From contig NZ_CALRWL010000023.1 in assembly GCF_943371865.1 (NCBI RefSeq), positions 1 through 64,000 of the forward strand: DNA of 64,000 nt. The letters run 5' to 3'. The stretch is from Azorhizobium sp943371865. Its GTDB lineage: Bacteria > Pseudomonadota > Alphaproteobacteria > Rhizobiales > Xanthobacteraceae. Shown here in pieces: positions 9,001 through 17,374 of this stretch (position 1 is the stretch's first letter; every line of letters begins with the position of its first letter). The position numbers and the translations under genes are program-made. Below the pieces are notes generated by a model. The model made no database searches, was not told the origin of the DNA, and saw only the letters and a program-made list of their open reading frames with translations.

Positions 9001-9453
9001 TCACACCACCACCAATTCGCTGTGTCCGAACCCCTGGGCGTAGTCCAGCACCGAGATCACCGTCGGGGTGAGGCGGAAGATGTGCACCTGGTCGGGATCG
9101 GGCATGGGCACCGGCAATTTGGTGTCGCCGGGATATTTCGTCGGCAGCAGGGCCAGCACCGCCTCGGCCTCGGCCCGGTCGGTGACCTTGTGCGCATGGG
9201 CGGCCATGGAGAGGCCGGCGATGGCCATCAGGTCGGCGGTGTCGTGGTCGATGGTCAGCGACACCCGGTCGTCATGGGCCAGGTTCGCCGCCTTCTGGCT
9301 GTCCAGGGCGCACAGGAAATACAAGGTGAGATCGCGGCTCACATAGCCGACCGTGGTCGCCTGCGGCCAGCCGTCGGGCCGCAGGGTGGCGAGCGTCATG
9401 ATGCGGTGCTGCTCCAGCAGCGCCAGAATCTTCTGCTTGATGTGGGGGGCCAT
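9001..9453 (-). CDS. Pyridoxamine 5'-phosphate oxidase-like (FMN split-barrel) protein
   Basis: A 150-residue protein with the split-barrel fold typical of small FMN- or F420-type binding proteins: MTLATLRPDGWPQATTVGYVSRDLTLYF at the N-terminus matches the conserved first strands (L-A-T, G-x-P). Length is usual for this small subfamily. True PNPOx enzymes are longer, so this is more likely a general flavin-binding or haem/quinone-related reductase whose substrate cannot be read from sequence. The ATG at 9453 is well placed; 113 bases separate it from the end of the hydrolase gene upstream on the same strand. Confidence 0.78.
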   Translation of the reverse strand: MAPHIKQKILALLEQHRIMTLATLRPDGWPQATTVGYVSRDLTLYFLCALDSQKAANLAHDDRVSLTIDHDTADLMAIAGLSMAAHAHKVTDRAEAEAVLALLPTKYPGDTKLPVPMPDPDQVHIFRLTPTVISVLDYAQGFGHSELVVV

Positions 9454-9566
9454 GGCGCGCGTCCGTCCGCCCCGAAATGGGGCGAGCGCACTATGCGGAC
9501 AGGGCAGGCCCGGCGGCCTTGATGCGGCTCAAGGGGCAGGTCCGCGCTGCGGCGGGACGGTGCGCC

Positions 9567-10436
9567 TCAGCGCCGGTTCAGGAACCCGCGCACCAGCGCC
9601 ACCGTCGCCGCCGGATTCTCTTCCATGATCCAGTGGCCGCTATCGGGAACCACGTCGCCGGTGACGTCCTCGGCGGCGAATTTCATCACCGCCGCCATGG
9701 TCAGGCCGAAGGATTTTTCCCCGCCCAGCGCCAGCACCGGCATGGTCAGCTTGCCGTCTGTCAGGAAGGTCTGGTTGTCGAGGGCGTCCTGGTCGAAGGC
9801 GGCGAACTGGGCAAAGCCCGCGTGCATCGCCCCCGGCAGCGCGTAAAGCGCTGCATAGTGCGCGCGGGCCGCTTCGCCGAAGCGGGCGGGGGTGGCGGAA
9901 AATTCGTTCCAGAAGCGGTCGAGATAGATGCGCTCGCGGCCCTCGACCAGCCGCTCCATGTCCGGCCCGCCGAAGCGGAAATGCCAGAGCAGCGGGTTCT
10001 TCAAGATCTCCTCCCACGGGCCGACGCCGGGCAAGGGCGCGTCGATGGGGATGAAGGTCTTCACCCGGTCGCGATACTGGGCGGCGAAGGCATAGCCCAC
10101 CATGTTGCCGATGTCGTGGGTGATGAGATCCACCGCGCCGATGCCGAGCGCATCCAGCACGCCGGCGATGTCCGCCCCTTGGGTCTTCTTGTCATAGCCG
10201 CCCACCGGCTTGGGCGAGAGGCCCATGCCGCGCAGGTCCGGCACGATCACCGTGTGGTCGGCGGCAAGCTCGGCGGCGAGCGGCACCCACATGTCGCCGG
10301 TCTCGCCATAGCCGTGCAGCAGCACCACCGCCGGGCCGGAGCCGCCCACGCGCACATGCAAGGATGTGCCGTTGGTGGGGATCTGCCGGGCCTGGAAGGT
10401 GGCGGGGAAGGGGGGAAACGCACCGGTGTCAGACAT
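9567..10436 (-). CDS. Alpha/beta hydrolase, epoxide hydrolase / haloalkane dehalogenase-like
   Basis: A 289-residue enzyme. The oxyanion region is LLHGYGETGDMW (residues 39-50); the nucleophile elbow is HDIGNM, with Asp108 in the nucleophile position, as in epoxide hydrolases and haloalkane or fluoroacetate dehalogenases rather than serine esterases. The catalytic histidine is in SGHWIMEE near residue 268. Substrate is unknown. It lies 42 bases downstream of the histidine kinase gene on the same strand and may be co-transcribed with it, which would be an unusual partnership. ATG 10436 is preceded by GAGGA. Confidence 0.82.
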   Translation of the reverse strand: MSDTGAFPPFPATFQARQIPTNGTSLHVRVGGSGPAVVLLHGYGETGDMWVPLAAELAADHTVIVPDLRGMGLSPKPVGGYDKKTQGADIAGVLDALGIGAVDLITHDIGNMVGYAFAAQYRDRVKTFIPIDAPLPGVGPWEEILKNPLLWHFRFGGPDMERLVEGRERIYLDRFWNEFSATPARFGEAARAHYAALYALPGAMHAGFAQFAAFDQDALDNQTFLTDGKLTMPVLALGGEKSFGLTMAAVMKFAAEDVTGDVVPDSGHWIMEENPAATVALVRGFLNRR

Positions 10437-10478
10437 GGCATATCCTCGATGGACGGAGAATGCGGTGCCTCCGGCGCG

Positions 10479-11555
10479 TCAGTTCGCCTTGGGCATGTGC
10501 GAGCGGAAGGTGGCGTGGGTGAGGGCAATGCTGAGGCCGGCGGGGCTGCTGGCGTGGACGGTCTCCGCCTCCAGCTGCTTGGCCAGCGCGCTCACCAAAG
10601 CGGTGCCGAGGCCCCCTTCGGACGGGCCGGTGGGCAGGTCGGCGGTGCCGACCCCATTGTCGGAGACGGTCAGCCGCCAAGCGGTGTCCTGGACCTCATA
10701 GGTCACCAGGATCAAAGCGTCGGGCTTGTCCGCCGGGAAGGCGTATTTGATGGCGTTGATCAACAGCTCGGTGACGATCAATCCCAGGCTGACCGCCTTG
10801 CCGGATTCGATCATGCCCTTGTCCGCCACCACCTGGATCTTGATCGACTGGCTCTCGCCGATCATGGAGGCGGCCAGACTCGCGCACAGATTGGTCAGAT
10901 AGGTGCCGACCTCGATCTGGTCGATGCCCTCGGAGGCATGCAGCTGCCGCTGTACCGCCGCCACCGACATCACCCTTTGATGGGCATCGCGCAGATGCAG
11001 GCGGGTTTCCTCGGAGGTCACGCCGCGGGCCTTGAGCAGCAGGATGGAGGCGATGATCTGCAGGCTGTTGGCGACCCGGTGCTCCATCTCCTGCAGCAGA
11101 ACCTGCTTCTGGCGCAGCAATTCTTCGGTGCGCGCCAGCAGGGCCGCCTTGTCGCGCTCAATGGCGCGCCGGGCGGTGATGTCGGTGAAGGCCAGCAGGA
11201 TGCTGGTATTGGCCCCGTCCTCATAGCGCACCGAGCGGGCGTTCAGCAGCAGCACCCGGCGGCCCGCCTCGGGCAGGTCGCAGGCGATCTCGAACCCGTC
11301 GATGGCGGTGTGCTGGGGAATGATGGTGGCCAGCGCCGCGCGCAGGGGCGGCAGGTCGAACTGCCCGCCCGCCAGATCATATAACGGCACGCCGATGGTC
11401 TTCGTGGCATTGGTCTTGAAGGTTTCATAGAAATGGCGGCTGGCGGTCAGAACCGAAAACTGGCTGTCCAGCACCAGGAACGGCTCCGGGAGCGTGTTCA
11501 GGATGGCAAATCCCAACCGCTGCCCGGCCGCATTGTCTTCGAACGTGTTCAACAT
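10479..11555 (-). CDS. Soluble sensor histidine kinase (HisKA_2 family) with PAS-like input
   Basis: A 358-residue protein. Residues about 14-130 form a PAS-like sensor (FAILNTLPEPFLVLDSQFSVLTA ... FTDITARR). A short coiled stretch leads to the phosphoacceptor helix EMEHRVANSLQIIASIL with His159, characteristic of the HisKA_2 group found in alphaproteobacterial general-stress and light kinases. An ATPase domain follows (LGLIVTELLINAIKYAFP; SDNGVG; GGLGTALV). There is no membrane segment, so the signal is cytoplasmic. No response regulator is adjacent. The start is uncertain: ATG 11555 has no clear ribosome-binding site, and the frame stays open further upstream. Confidence 0.85.
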   Translation of the reverse strand: MLNTFEDNAAGQRLGFAILNTLPEPFLVLDSQFSVLTASRHFYETFKTNATKTIGVPLYDLAGGQFDLPPLRAALATIIPQHTAIDGFEIACDLPEAGRRVLLLNARSVRYEDGANTSILLAFTDITARRAIERDKAALLARTEELLRQKQVLLQEMEHRVANSLQIIASILLLKARGVTSEETRLHLRDAHQRVMSVAAVQRQLHASEGIDQIEVGTYLTNLCASLAASMIGESQSIKIQVVADKGMIESGKAVSLGLIVTELLINAIKYAFPADKPDALILVTYEVQDTAWRLTVSDNGVGTADLPTGPSEGGLGTALVSALAKQLEAETVHASSPAGLSIALTHATFRSHMPKAN

Positions 11556-11661
11556 CGGCGGTGGCGCCAGTCCGATCTGGGTCCGCGGCGAATGCCAAAT
11601 CTTGAACCCGCCGCACCGTACAGGCTTTAGTGGCCGCAGTCTTCCCTCGCGTCTTCTCCCG

Positions 11662-11700
11662 CACGTTCGCCCGCCACGTTCGCCCGCCACGTTCGCCTGC
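11662..11700. repeat. Three tandem copies of a 13-bp unit
   Basis: CACGTTCGCCCGC occurs three times head to tail (11662-11674, 11675-11687, and 11688-11700 with one C-to-T change) in the divergent region between the histidine kinase and the DUF3313 lipoprotein. It may be a slippage-prone tract or a set of protein-binding sites; no function can be read from it. Confidence 0.7.
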
Positions 11701-11844
11701 GCCTGCGCTGCCGCAGGTCTGGCGCGGGCGTCACAGCCTGGGGTTGCCACCCAATTCAGCCCTAATTGTCGTCTCTTGTCCGCCCAAGGGCAATCTTGGA
11801 CTAAGCCGTGCGCACGCACGCTCTACTGGCGGCGGGACCGTTTT

Positions 11845-12717
11845 ATGATTGCACCACGCAGGTTCGGCCGGACCCTGGCGGTTTTCGGCATGCCATTGCT
11901 CATGGCCGGTTGCGCCAACGCCCCGCTGGAACAAGCCGGCTCCCTCTCCTCTTATTCGGATCTGGATCAGGCCGACGGCCTGCTGGCCAAGTCCAAGATC
12001 CGCATCCGCAAGGACGAGGTGCTGGCCGCCAGGACCGTGCGCATCATCCCCACCACCTTTGCGGAGGGGGCCCGCACCGAGACCATTTCCGACGATCAGC
12101 GCAAGCTGGTGGGCAATGCCATCGACCGCACCTTGTGCGCCGGCCTGAGCGATCGGCTGGAAGTGGTGCCCGCTTCCCAGCCCGCCGACCTCACCGTGCG
12201 TGCGGTGGTCACCCATATGACGGCCACGGACGAAAAAGCGGTGGCCACCACCAAGGTGGTGTCCGTGGCGAAATCCTTTCTGTTGCCGGGGGTGCCGGTG
12301 CCCACGCCGCGCCTGCCCATCGGGCTCGGCAGCCTGTCCATGGAGGCGGAGGCGCGGGGCAAGGACGGCACGCCGGAGGCGGCCATGGTGTGGGGGCAGG
12401 GCGCCAATTTCCTCTCGGGCGCGGCGCGCGTGTCCACCGCCGGCGATGCCTATGAACTGGCGAGCGCCTTCGGCAATGATTTCAGCAAGCTGGTGGTTAC
12501 GGGCGAGAATCCGTTCAAATCCCTGTCCGGCCCACCGCCGGCGGAGCGGTTCCAGGCCATGGCCGGCGGCGCGCCAAAATATGCCGCCTGCGAGGCCTTC
12601 GGCCGCGCCCCCGGCGTCGCCGGCCTGGTCAGCGGCGCGGTGGGGGCCCCGCCGGAATGGACCGACAAGGGCAATGGCGTCCCGGCTGCCCCGGCCGAGA
12701 CCGCAGCGGCGCAATAG
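11845..12717 (+). CDS. DUF3313-like lipoprotein
   Basis: A 290-residue envelope protein. The leader MIAPRRFGRTLAVFGMPLLMAGCA ends in the lipobox LMAGC, so lipidation at Cys24 is expected. The remainder resembles DUF3313 lipoproteins: a DLDQADGLLAK start, then a strand-rich domain with DLTVRAVVTHM in the middle. The function of the family is unknown. ATG 11845 is chosen because the signal sequence starts there; the long in-frame extension upstream is antisense to the kinase region and lacks coding character. The gene stands alone, ending 12 bases before the convergent GNAT gene. Confidence 0.75.
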   Translation: MIAPRRFGRTLAVFGMPLLMAGCANAPLEQAGSLSSYSDLDQADGLLAKSKIRIRKDEVLAARTVRIIPTTFAEGARTETISDDQRKLVGNAIDRTLCAGLSDRLEVVPASQPADLTVRAVVTHMTATDEKAVATTKVVSVAKSFLLPGVPVPTPRLPIGLGSLSMEAEARGKDGTPEAAMVWGQGANFLSGAARVSTAGDAYELASAFGNDFSKLVVTGENPFKSLSGPPPAERFQAMAGGAPKYAACEAFGRAPGVAGLVSGAVGAPPEWTDKGNGVPAAPAETAAAQ

Positions 12718-12729
12718 GCACGGGCGGCC

Positions 12730-13584
12730 TCATCCCAGCTCGAAACTGGTGATGCCGAAGATAAGCTCCAGCGGCAGCGCCGGGGCGGGGCCCTTGTACA
12801 TGCGCGCGGTCTCGAACACCGGCGCCAGGCCCGCCGCTTCCGCCAAAGCGCGGGCGGCGCCCTGGGGCTCCGGCACATCGATCACCAGCGGCTCCCCGCC
12901 CGCATGGGCGGCAAGCCCGGCGAACAGGGCGCTCGCGATGGCGGGCCTGTCGGCGAACAAAGGCCCGATCTTCCAGCCCGCCCGCGCCGGGCGGATGACG
13001 CCATAGCCGGTGATCCGCCCTTGCCCGGTGTCCGCATCCAGGGCGGCCAGGGCCAGTCCCTGGGTTGGGCTCAGCCACAGGGCGAGGAAATCCGGGCGGT
13101 CGAACTGGAAGCAGGCGCGGTCATAGGCGCCCACCTGCGCCCGCAGCGCCGCATCCACCGGGCGCAGCGGCACCGGGGTGCCGGAAACGGGCCGGGCGAT
13201 GCCGCCATAGCGGATGTTGCGATGGGCCAGCACGAAGCCCGAGCGGGCATAATTGGCCTGCTGGTCGACCACCCCGTCGAGGCCGACGGTGCGGGCGCCG
13301 AGCCGCGCCATCCCCGCTTGCCAGAGCGCCCATCCCAGCCCCTGGCCGCGCAGGTCCGGGCGGCAGATGTAGAAGCCCAGAAAGCCGAAGGTCGGGCCGT
13401 AGGTGACCACCGAAATGCAGGCGGCGAGGTCCCCGTCGCGGAACAGGCCCATGAAGCCGTCCGGGTCCTGGGCCAGGAAGGCGGCGGCGTCATGGAGGCC
13501 GGGGTTCCAGCCTTCGCGGGCGGCCCAGTCCACCGCCAGGTCCACCTCGGGCGGGGTGAGGGGGCGGATGATGTCCGCGGCCAT
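12730..13584 (-). CDS. GNAT acetyltransferase with tandem domains
   Basis: A 284-residue protein in two halves. The N-terminal half (residues about 1-140) is a GNAT fold with the acetyl-CoA motif RPDLRGQGLGWALWQAGMARL. The second half (about 150-284) resembles the Acetyltransf_18 C-terminal domain that accompanies it in YitH-like proteins. The acetyl acceptor is unknown. ATG 13584 is supported by AAGGAGCG just upstream; a TTG seven codons earlier is less likely. It lies 51 bases after phnM on the same strand, so a two-gene operon is likely, but it is longer than and unlike the aminoalkylphosphonate acetyltransferase PhnO. Confidence 0.8.
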   Translation of the reverse strand: MAADIIRPLTPPEVDLAVDWAAREGWNPGLHDAAAFLAQDPDGFMGLFRDGDLAACISVVTYGPTFGFLGFYICRPDLRGQGLGWALWQAGMARLGARTVGLDGVVDQQANYARSGFVLAHRNIRYGGIARPVSGTPVPLRPVDAALRAQVGAYDRACFQFDRPDFLALWLSPTQGLALAALDADTGQGRITGYGVIRPARAGWKIGPLFADRPAIASALFAGLAAHAGGEPLVIDVPEPQGAARALAEAAGLAPVFETARMYKGPAPALPLELIFGITSFELG

Positions 13585-13635
13585 GGGGCGCTCCTTAATC
13601 CTCAAGCGGCCGGCGGTCGCCGGGCCGGTGTGCGG

Positions 13636-14766
13636 TCAGAATACCTTGGCGCCGGCCACCCGCACATCGCGCACCACCGGCGTGCCTTCCACCAGGCGGA
13701 AGCGCAGCACGTCGGCGCGCAGGCCGGGGGCGAGGCGGCCGCGATCGGCGAGGCCCGCCAGAGCGGCGGGGCGGGAGGTGACGAGGGCCAGGGCCTCGGG
13801 CAATGGCAGTCCGTCGGCGAACAGCTTGGCCGCCGCCTGGAGCATGCTGGCGGGCACATAGTCCGAAGCCAGCGCATCCAGCAGGCCCGCGGCCACCAGA
13901 TCCTTCATGGCCACGCCGCCGGAGTGGGAGCCGCCGCGCACCACATTGGGCGCGCCGCCGATGGTGGTGAGGCCCGAGGCATGGGCGGCGCGGGCGGCTT
14001 CGTCAGTGGTGGGAAATTCCGAGATGGTGCAGCCCGCCGCCTTGGCGTCGGCCACATGCTCCGGGGTGGTGTCGTCATGGCTGGCCAGGGCGACGCCGGC
14101 TTCGCGCAGCAGGCCGGCGAGCGCCTCGAAATTGGCCGCCACCGCCGCCTGCCCGCGGGCGGTGCGGGTGGCCAGTTCGTCATCCACCTCGGCGCGGGTC
14201 TTGCCGATGCCCATGAGATAGGTGCGCAACTGGTCCACATTGCGCCACTGGCGGGCGCCGGGGGTGTGGTCCATGAGCGAGGCGAGGCCCAGCTTCTTGC
14301 GGCGCAGCTCCGGCTCGGCCAGTTCCAGCAGGCCGGGGTCGGTGAGTTCGCAGCGCAGATGAATGCGGTGGTCGGCGCGGAACCAGGGGGCGGTCTGTTC
14401 CACCGCGTCCAGCATCACCGTGAACAGCTCGCGGCGGGCGGACTTGGTCTGGTCGAACCCGCCGGCGCAGATGGCGTCATAGACGGTGGTGATGCCGGCG
14501 GCCACCGTCTGGCCGTCATGGGCCAGCGCCGCGGCGCGGGCGTCCGGCCAGATCACCTTGGGGCGCGGCACGAAGTGGTTTTCCAGCGCGTCGGTGTGCA
14601 GGTCGATCAGGCCGGGGCTGAGATAGTCGCCGTCGCAATCGATCGCGGCGGGGAGCTGGGAGGCGCCCTCGGAGATGTCGGCGATGCGGCCGTCGCGCAG
14701 CACCAGGGTGCCGTCCACGATCCGGTCATCGAGCACGATCCGCGCATGGGTGAAGACGGTTTCCAT
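13636..14766 (-). CDS. phnM: Alpha-D-ribose 1-methylphosphonate 5-triphosphate diphosphatase
   Basis: A 376-residue amidohydrolase-fold enzyme of the C-P lyase pathway; it removes pyrophosphate from the ribose triphosphate phosphonate intermediate. The signature LIDLHTDALENHFVPRPKV lies at residues 53-71, providing metal-binding histidines, with further conserved tracts LMDHTPGARQW and ALASHDDTT. Length is normal. ATG 14766 matches the usual PhnM start; upstream in-frame codons are not conserved in character. The C-P lyase core genes phnG-L are not in this window, and other phosphonate-cluster genes sit about 9 kb away, so the pathway is dispersed or incomplete here. Confidence 0.88.
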   Translation of the reverse strand: METVFTHARIVLDDRIVDGTLVLRDGRIADISEGASQLPAAIDCDGDYLSPGLIDLHTDALENHFVPRPKVIWPDARAAALAHDGQTVAAGITTVYDAICAGGFDQTKSARRELFTVMLDAVEQTAPWFRADHRIHLRCELTDPGLLELAEPELRRKKLGLASLMDHTPGARQWRNVDQLRTYLMGIGKTRAEVDDELATRTARGQAAVAANFEALAGLLREAGVALASHDDTTPEHVADAKAAGCTISEFPTTDEAARAAHASGLTTIGGAPNVVRGGSHSGGVAMKDLVAAGLLDALASDYVPASMLQAAAKLFADGLPLPEALALVTSRPAALAGLADRGRLAPGLRADVLRFRLVEGTPVVRDVRVAGAKVF

Positions 14767-15192
14767 GGCGTTCCTTGCCGCTGGGGGGATTTGCCCGGCG
14801 CTGGGGACGCCGGGGAGGTTTCGCCCCGTGTCATAGCCGGGCTCGGTATCAAAATCTTGAAGCAAGTGGTCGCGCGGGGCGGGACGGCGCGCGCGGGTGT
14901 GGAACCGCAGGTGCGGAGGGACGCTCCGCCCCCCGCGTGCGGTAGCGGGGTGTCATGTAAAGAATAACTAAAAATGAGAGTCATTTGCATTTTAAAGTAG
15001 TAAGAGCGGAGCAATTATTGTCTCTTGACTCATCTCTTCGATTTCATTTCACTAAAATCAGAATCGTATCGCAGTCGCACCATTATACTTTGTGGTGATG
15101 GGATGCGGTTTCTCACTTTTGCAACCGTCTCCGCAAGAAATGAAATATGAATATTTATTCAGATCATTGTCTTGAAGAATGAGAAGACATCG
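14767..15192. other. AT-rich divergent control region between phnM and globin chemoreceptor
   Basis: No gene is seen. From about 14950 to 15190 the base composition turns sharply AT-rich compared with its surroundings, as expected for promoters. A GC hairpin (CCCCGC/GCGGGG) lies near 14933-14950 on the phnM side. TTGACT at 15025 is a possible -35 for the chemoreceptor but a matching -10 is not clear. The iron-box-like site is listed separately. Confidence 0.5.
14971..14993. promoter_or_regulatory. Fur-box-like inverted repeat
   Basis: The core AATGA-GAG-TCATT inside AAAATGAGAGTCATTTGC agrees with the classical 19-base Fur box at 13 of 19 positions by my count. In alphaproteobacteria a Fur-family protein may act in manganese or iron control, so the regulator is unclear. 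It lies about 200 bases before the haem globin chemoreceptor and about the same distance from phnM. Confidence 0.4.
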
Positions 15193-16515
15193 ATGTCTGA
15201 GCGTCTTGATTTTTCCATGATAAATAACGAGACTTCTCTGTTATTGCGGGAGTCGAAGTCTTTCATTCTGGAGGCGCTGCCCGCGATCCTCGATCAATTC
15301 TACGACCACGTCGCGCGCTTCCCGGAAGCGGCCCGGTTTTTCAAAAATCGCGAAAACATGATGCATGCCAAGGCGATGCAGCTTCGCCATTGGTCTCTGA
15401 TTTTGGATGGGCGCTTCGATGCTGATTATGAAGCCTCGGTCACGCGGATCGGCGAAGTTCACAACCGGCTGGGCTTGAAGCCGCGCTGGTACATCGGCGG
15501 CTACAATGCCCTGGTGACCAGCCTGATCGCGGTGATCGCCACCAAGAAGACCGCGCGGCGCCTGTCTCCGGAGCGGCGGGTGCAACTGCAACAGGCCATC
15601 ATCAAGGCGGCGATGCTGGACATGGACTTCGCCATCGCCGTCTATGCCGATGCCGGCGACCGGGACCGGCGCCTGACGCTGGATCGGCTGGCGGTGGAAT
15701 TCGAGCAGGCGGTGGGCGGCATTTCCCATGCGGTCGCTTCCGCCGCCACCGAGCTTCAGGCCGCCGCCGAGGTGCTGACCGCCCTGGCGGCGCAGACCGC
15801 GAGCCAGTCCGACGTCGTCGCCGGGGCGGCGCAGGATACCTCATCCAATGTGCGGATGGTGGCGGCGGCCACCGACGAAATGTCGAACTCGGTGGCCAAT
15901 ATCGGCCAGCAGGTCATGGCCTCCGCCACCATCAGTTCCGGCGCGGTGCGCGATGCCGGCGACACCGCCGCGAAGATGCGCGCGCTAGCGGAAAACGCCC
16001 AGAAGATCGGCAATGTGGTGGACCTCATCAACCGCATCGCCGCCCAGACCAATCTCCTGGCCCTCAATGCCACCATCGAGGCGGCCCGGGCCGGCGACGC
16101 CGGACGCGGGTTTGCGGTGGTGGCCCAGGAAGTCAAATCCCTGGCCGACCAGACCGGCAGCGCCACCAAGCAGATCGCCATGCAGATCAGCGATATCCAG
16201 CAGTCCACGGCGGATTCGGTGGCGGCCATCGGCGGCGTGAGCACGGTGATCCAGTCCATCAGCACCATCGCGACCGAGATCGCCACGGCGGTGCAGCAGC
16301 AGGACACCGCCACCCGGGAGATCGCCCGCAGCGTGCAGCAGGCGGCGGACGGCACCGATGTGGTGTCGTCCAACATCGCCGCCGTGACCCGCGCCGCCGG
16401 TGAGACCGGGGCCGCCGCCGCGCGATTGCTGTCCGCGGCCTCCGGCCTGTCGCGCCTGTCGGAGCAGCTCCGCGGTGTGGTGGACCAATTCCTGGTGACC
16501 GTGCGCACCGCCTAG
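15193..16515 (+). CDS. Globin-coupled methyl-accepting chemotaxis protein (HemAT-like)
   Basis: A 440-residue soluble chemoreceptor. Residues 1-160 form a protoglobin domain: Tyr37 (DQFYDHV) fits the distal tyrosine and His90 in EVHNRLGLKPRWYIGGYN fits the haem-ligating proximal histidine of globin-coupled sensors. Residues about 180-440 are the MCP signalling domain, with the hairpin tip LLALNATIEAARAGDAGRGFAVVAQEVK. No membrane segments are present, so it senses intracellular oxygen or redox state and signals through CheW/CheA. ATG 15193 follows GAGAAG; a TTG seven codons earlier is less likely. No other chemotaxis genes are adjacent. Confidence 0.9.
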   Translation: MSERLDFSMINNETSLLLRESKSFILEALPAILDQFYDHVARFPEAARFFKNRENMMHAKAMQLRHWSLILDGRFDADYEASVTRIGEVHNRLGLKPRWYIGGYNALVTSLIAVIATKKTARRLSPERRVQLQQAIIKAAMLDMDFAIAVYADAGDRDRRLTLDRLAVEFEQAVGGISHAVASAATELQAAAEVLTALAAQTASQSDVVAGAAQDTSSNVRMVAAATDEMSNSVANIGQQVMASATISSGAVRDAGDTAAKMRALAENAQKIGNVVDLINRIAAQTNLLALNATIEAARAGDAGRGFAVVAQEVKSLADQTGSATKQIAMQISDIQQSTADSVAAIGGVSTVIQSISTIATEIATAVQQQDTATREIARSVQQAADGTDVVSSNIAAVTRAAGETGAAAARLLSAASGLSRLSEQLRGVVDQFLVTVRTA

Positions 16516-16537
16516 GACGCACGGCCAGCGGGCGCGC

Positions 16538-17374
16538 TCAGTCGCCGCGGAACACCGGCTTGCGCTTTTCCAGGAAGGAATCGATGCCCTCCTGGAAATC
16601 ATGGCTGGCATAGACCGCCCGGCGCATCTCCTGCAGGCGTTCGAACACCTGCGCCGCCACCGGCTGGTAGTCGGTGAGCACCCGCAACTGCTCCTTCACC
16701 ACCGCCACCGCCAGCGGCGCCTTGGTGGCGATGCCCTGGGCGATGCCCATGGTGTAGGTCTCCAGCTCGGCGGAGGGCACCAGATGGTTGATGATGCCCC
16801 AGCGGGCGGCATCTTCCGCCTTCACCGGGGTGGCGGTGAAGAACATTTCCTTGATCAAATTCAGCGGCAGCCGGCCGAGGAAATGCAGCAGCCCGGTGGT
16901 GTTGTAGGGCAGGCCGAGATTGGCCGGGGTGATGGCGAAGCTGGAGGTTTCGTCCGCCACCACCATGTCGCAGGACAGCACCAGATCCAGGGCGCCGCCC
17001 CACACCGTGCCGTGGATCATGGCGATCACCGGCGCCGGGCAGGCGCGGATGGCCCGCAGCGCCCGCTCCAGCGGATCCGCATAGCCGAGCGGATCGCCGG
17101 CGCCGTGCTTCAGTTCGCGGATGTCATGGCCGGCGGACCACACCCCCATGCCGGGGGCGGCGCGCACGATGATCGCCCGCACATTGTGGCCCTGCAGGCC
17201 CTCCAGCGCGCTGATGAAGGTATCCAGCAATTCCTCGCTGAGCGCATTGCGCTTGGCGCCATTGTTGAGGGTGAGGATGCCCACCGGCCCGTCGAGGGCG
17301 GCGGAGACCAGCGGCCCGGCGGGCGCCGGCTTGGCCGCCGGTGCGGGGGCGGGGGAGACCGGGGTGTCGGTCAT
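16538..17374 (-). CDS. scpB: Methylmalonyl-CoA decarboxylase (ScpB-like crotonase)
   Basis: A 278-residue crotonase-superfamily enzyme predicted to decarboxylate methylmalonyl-CoA to propionyl-CoA. The match to E. coli ScpB extends over the whole length: GHDIREL, VWGGALDLVLSCDMV, GLPYN, MRRAVY and FLEKRKPVF. His83 and Tyr157 occupy the positions of the ScpB active-site His66 and Tyr140, both shifted by the same 17 residues, which reflects a Pro/Ala-rich N-terminal extension. Its ATG overlaps the stop of the upstream CoA-transferase gene (ATGA), so the two are translationally coupled. The long open frame upstream is antisense-type extension and was discarded. Confidence 0.87.
   Translation of the reverse strand: MTDTPVSPAPAPAAKPAPAGPLVSAALDGPVGILTLNNGAKRNALSEELLDTFISALEGLQGHNVRAIIVRAAPGMGVWSAGHDIRELKHGAGDPLGYADPLERALRAIRACPAPVIAMIHGTVWGGALDLVLSCDMVVADETSSFAITPANLGLPYNTTGLLHFLGRLPLNLIKEMFFTATPVKAEDAARWGIINHLVPSAELETYTMGIAQGIATKAPLAVAVVKEQLRVLTDYQPVAAQVFERLQEMRRAVYASHDFQEGIDSFLEKRKPVFRGD

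Noticed and set aside
15025..15054. TTGACT with downstream CACTAAAAT as a promoter for the globin chemoreceptor, and a sigma-28 site search
   Set aside because: The -10 is poor at any acceptable spacing and no GCCGATAA-type flagellar -10 was found.
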